Positions 5,765 through 7,741 of a stretch of DNA of 7,741 bases are shown piece by piece (within the stretch, counting starts at the first letter, position 1; every line of letters starts with the position of its first letter). Source of the stretch: an uncultured Clostridia bacterium. GTDB taxonomy: Bacteria > Bacillota > Clostridia > Christensenellales > UBA1242. Under the pieces are notes generated by a model. That model searched no databases. It was not told the origin of the DNA and saw nothing but the letters and a program-made list of their open reading frames with translations. Position numbers and translations under genes: made by a program. The stretch is from the NCBI GenBank assembly GCA_947628195.1, contig CANQZB010000044.1:1-7741 (forward strand), written 5' to 3'.

Positions 5765-6439
5765 ATGTTTTTAATTGACATTGAAGGCACAGACGGCTCG
5801 GGCAAGGCCACACAAACACAACTGCTTTTTAATCATCTTTCAGGGTTGGGCTATAACTGCAAAATTTTAAGCTTCCCTAATTATGAAAGCCCAAGCAGTG
5901 CGCCGGTTAAAATGTATTTAAATGGCGAACTGGGCAGAAATGAAGAGGTTTCCGCCTATCAAGCAAGTGCGCTTTACGCGGTGGATAGGCTTATAACAGT
6001 TAAGCAAAAGCTTAAAGAGAACTACGATTTTGTGCTGTTTGACCGCTACACTTACAGCAACATGATTCATCAATCCACCAAAATTGAAAACGCGCTTGAA
6101 CGAGATAAATTTTTAACTTGGGTGGAAGATTTTGAGTTTAATCTGCTTGAACTGCCAAAGCCAAACTTAACCTTGTTTTTAGATGTTCCGGCAGAAATAA
6201 GTTACAATTTGGCTTTACAGCGCGGTGCTTTAAAAAACGGGCAAAGTAAGGATATTTTAGAGGGGGATTATTCCCATTTAAAAAAGGCTTATAGCAGGGC
6301 AAAATATGTGGCGCAAAAGTATGGCTGGCTGGTTATAAATTGTGTTGAAAACGGCAAAATTTTGCCAGTTGAAAATATTCACAACACAATAGTTGGCGAA
6401 GTTGATAAAATATTAAAAGGATATAAGAAACAATTATGA
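5765..6439 (+). CDS. tmk: Thymidylate kinase (dTMP kinase) family protein
   Basis: The predicted reaction is dTMP + ATP to dTDP + ADP, in the cytoplasm, for dTTP supply. The protein has 224 residues, close to the usual 200-215. Visible features are the P-loop EGTDGSGKATQ (7-17), the substrate-binding FPNYES (37-42), the DRY motif FDRYTYSN (92-99) followed by HQ, LFLDVP (137-142) for the parallel strand, and an Arg/Lys-rich lid (LQRGALKNGQSKD, 151-163). The P-loop has Ala15 where GK[ST] is expected, with Thr16 next to it. From memory, GKATQ occurs in a clostridial subgroup of this family, so activity is still likely. A related deoxynucleoside kinase role cannot be excluded. The gene starts a two-gene unit, and its TGA overlaps the alaS ATG. 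Confidence 0.85.
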   Translation: MFLIDIEGTDGSGKATQTQLLFNHLSGLGYNCKILSFPNYESPSSAPVKMYLNGELGRNEEVSAYQASALYAVDRLITVKQKLKENYDFVLFDRYTYSNMIHQSTKIENALERDKFLTWVEDFEFNLLELPKPNLTLFLDVPAEISYNLALQRGALKNGQSKDILEGDYSHLKKAYSRAKYVAQKYGWLVINCVENGKILPVENIHNTIVGEVDKILKGYKKQL

Positions 6440-7741
6440 TTACAAGTAAAGAATTAAGAAATGCGTGGTTAAATTTTTATAAATCAAAAGGGCATGTAGA
6501 TATTGGCGCAGTTTCGCTTATTGGTGATGGCGAAACGGGCGTTATGTTTAACGTGGCAGGCATGCAACCGCTTATGCCATATTTACTTGGCAAACCGCAC
6601 CCAAAGGGCAAACGCCTATGCAATGTGCAGGGCTGTGTGCGCACGGTGGATATTGACGAAGTGGGGGACCCTACCCATTTTACCTTTTTTGAAATGATGG
6701 GCAACTGGAGTTTGGGCGACTATTTTAAAAAGGAAAAAACCGCATGGTCTTTAGAACTTTTAACCCAAGTTTTTGGGCTAGATAAGGGAAAAATTTGTTC
6801 CACCGTTTTTGCCGGCAACGAAAGTGCACCGCGAGATGAAGAAACTGCCAATTTGCTTATAAATCTTGGCATTAAAAAGGAAAATATTTTCTATCAAGGT
6901 AAAGAAGATAACTGGTGGGAACTTGACGGCACAGTTAACACCCCTTGTGGCCCAGATAACGAGTGGTTTTATCCGCTTTGGGATAAACCTACTCACCCTG
7001 GCGTGTGCGATATTAACTGCAAGTGCGGGCGTTTTGTGGAAATTGGCAACGATGTGTATATGCAATACAAAAAACTTGCGGGCAATATGTATGAGCCGTT
7101 GGAAAATAAAAATGTGGACACCGGCTTTGGCTTTGAGCGAATGTTAATGTTTTTAAACGGCGTTACAGACGGCTACAAAACCGACCTTTTTGCCGGCGTA
7201 ATTTCATATATGGAAAATGCACTTAATATTAAATATGGAGATAATGAAGAACTAACGCGTTCCATGCGCATAATTGCCGACCACATGCGCACAACCGTTA
7301 TGCTTATTGGAGATGTTAACGGCATACTTCCAAGCAATGTGGGTGCGGGCTACATTTTGCGCCGAATTATGCGCAGGGCAATTAGGCACGCTAAAAAAAT
7401 AGGCCTTCCAACCGAAAATTTGTTAGACCTTGCCAAAATTTACATTGAGCAAGTTTATGATGAAGCCTATCCGCTTTTAACACAAAAAGAAGAATATATT
7501 TTAACCAGCATTAAAACGGAAATAGATAAATTTAATAAAACGCTTGAACTTGGCAACAAGGAGTTTGATAAAGTTATTTCTGGCATCATTCGCAAAAACG
7601 AATTTATGCGTTCTAACCCAAATTATGTGCAGGAAAACACCATTTCTGGCAAAACCGCTTTTAGGCTGTATGATACTTTCGGCTTCCCTATTGAATTAAC
7701 TTGCGAAATGGCTAGCGAGCGCGGTTTTATGGTGGATATGG
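6436..7741 (+). CDS. alaS: Alanyl-tRNA synthetase, divergent form; 3' end beyond the window
   Basis: The frame is open from the ATG at 6436 to the edge (435 codons). The protein should charge tRNA-Ala with alanine. It carries the class II core: VMFNVAGMQPL near residues 36-46, motif 2 CVRTVDIDEVGD (67-78) with FTFFEMMGNWSLGDYF (82-97), and motif 3 VDTGFGFER (227-235). These are followed by the AlaRS-specific helical part RIIADHMRTT (278-287) and PSNVGAGYILRRIMRRAIRH (299-318), then YDTFGFP (412-418), where the editing region normally begins. Several blocks differ from common bacterial AlaRS, for example QPLMPYLLG for NQFKDVFLG and NVGAGY for NEGRGY, and a Cys cluster C191, C195, C197 (VCDINCKCGRF) is present. 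The editing and C-terminal domains are out of view. The start overlaps the tmk stop by 4 nt (ATGA); AAAAGGA at 6415-6421 is a distant SD, so coupling to tmk is likely. Confidence 0.93.
   Translation, partial: MITSKELRNAWLNFYKSKGHVDIGAVSLIGDGETGVMFNVAGMQPLMPYLLGKPHPKGKRLCNVQGCVRTVDIDEVGDPTHFTFFEMMGNWSLGDYFKKEKTAWSLELLTQVFGLDKGKICSTVFAGNESAPRDEETANLLINLGIKKENIFYQGKEDNWWELDGTVNTPCGPDNEWFYPLWDKPTHPGVCDINCKCGRFVEIGNDVYMQYKKLAGNMYEPLENKNVDTGFGFERMLMFLNGVTDGYKTDLFAGVISYMENALNIKYGDNEELTRSMRIIADHMRTTVMLIGDVNGILPSNVGAGYILRRIMRRAIRHAKKIGLPTENLLDLAKIYIEQVYDEAYPLLTQKEEYILTSIKTEIDKFNKTLELGNKEFDKVISGIIRKNEFMRSNPNYVQENTISGKTAFRLYDTFGFPIELTCEMASERGFMVDM

Noticed and set aside
6778..7065. Minus-strand open frame of 95 codons within alaS
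   Set aside because: It is fully antisense to conserved AlaRS motifs and has no promoter or SD.

Overview
The window looks like chromosomal DNA from a low-GC, Gram-positive-type bacterium, most likely an uncultured clostridial or related Firmicutes lineage. The evidence is AT-rich DNA with Lys/Asn/Ile-rich proteins, good AGGAG-type Shine-Dalgarno (SD) sites, sigma-A-like promoters, standard stop codons (TGA ends tmk), a CwlD-type cell-wall amidase and an EcsA-like ABC exporter. The lineage is inferred: there is no rRNA or taxonomic marker here. No tRNA, rRNA, CRISPR array, insertion sequence or phage gene was seen. No gene-free stretch exceeds 300 bases; the longest is the 205-bp divergent intergenic region at 3125-3329.

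Left part, minus strand (1-3176): one tightly packed transcription unit read leftwards from a near-consensus promoter (3148-3176). It holds an ABC ATPase (2396-3124), a 532-residue ABC-2 type permease that starts with TTG (794-2392), and a secreted or anchored protein with bacterial Ig-like (BIG2) repeats that runs off the left edge (1-792). Gaps between genes are 3 and 1 nt, and each downstream SD lies inside the end of the gene before it. The three products are therefore probably made together, and translation of the later genes may be coupled.

Middle part, plus strand (3330-5682): a membrane-anchored N-acetylmuramoyl-L-alanine amidase of the CwlD type, then a 511-residue membrane-anchored protein of repeated short beta strands (DUF4097/putative-adhesin-like). 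The latter has its own promoter so close to the ATG that its mRNA should be leaderless or nearly so, and it ends in a clear rho-independent terminator.

Right part, plus strand (5715-7741): a new promoter drives a thymidylate kinase-like gene that overlaps the start of alaS by 4 nt (ATGA). The alanyl-tRNA synthetase is open to the right edge and is a divergent type. Its catalytic-domain motifs resemble, from memory, the forms in candidate-phyla (CPR) bacteria more than the usual E. coli or Bacillus enzyme.

Most of the window is ordinary core and envelope biology. The points most worth a second look are the predicted leaderless gene at 4125, the divergent AlaRS, the BIG2 protein coupled to an ABC exporter, and the repeats (a GC-rich palindrome and a 10-bp direct repeat) in the divergent intergenic region.
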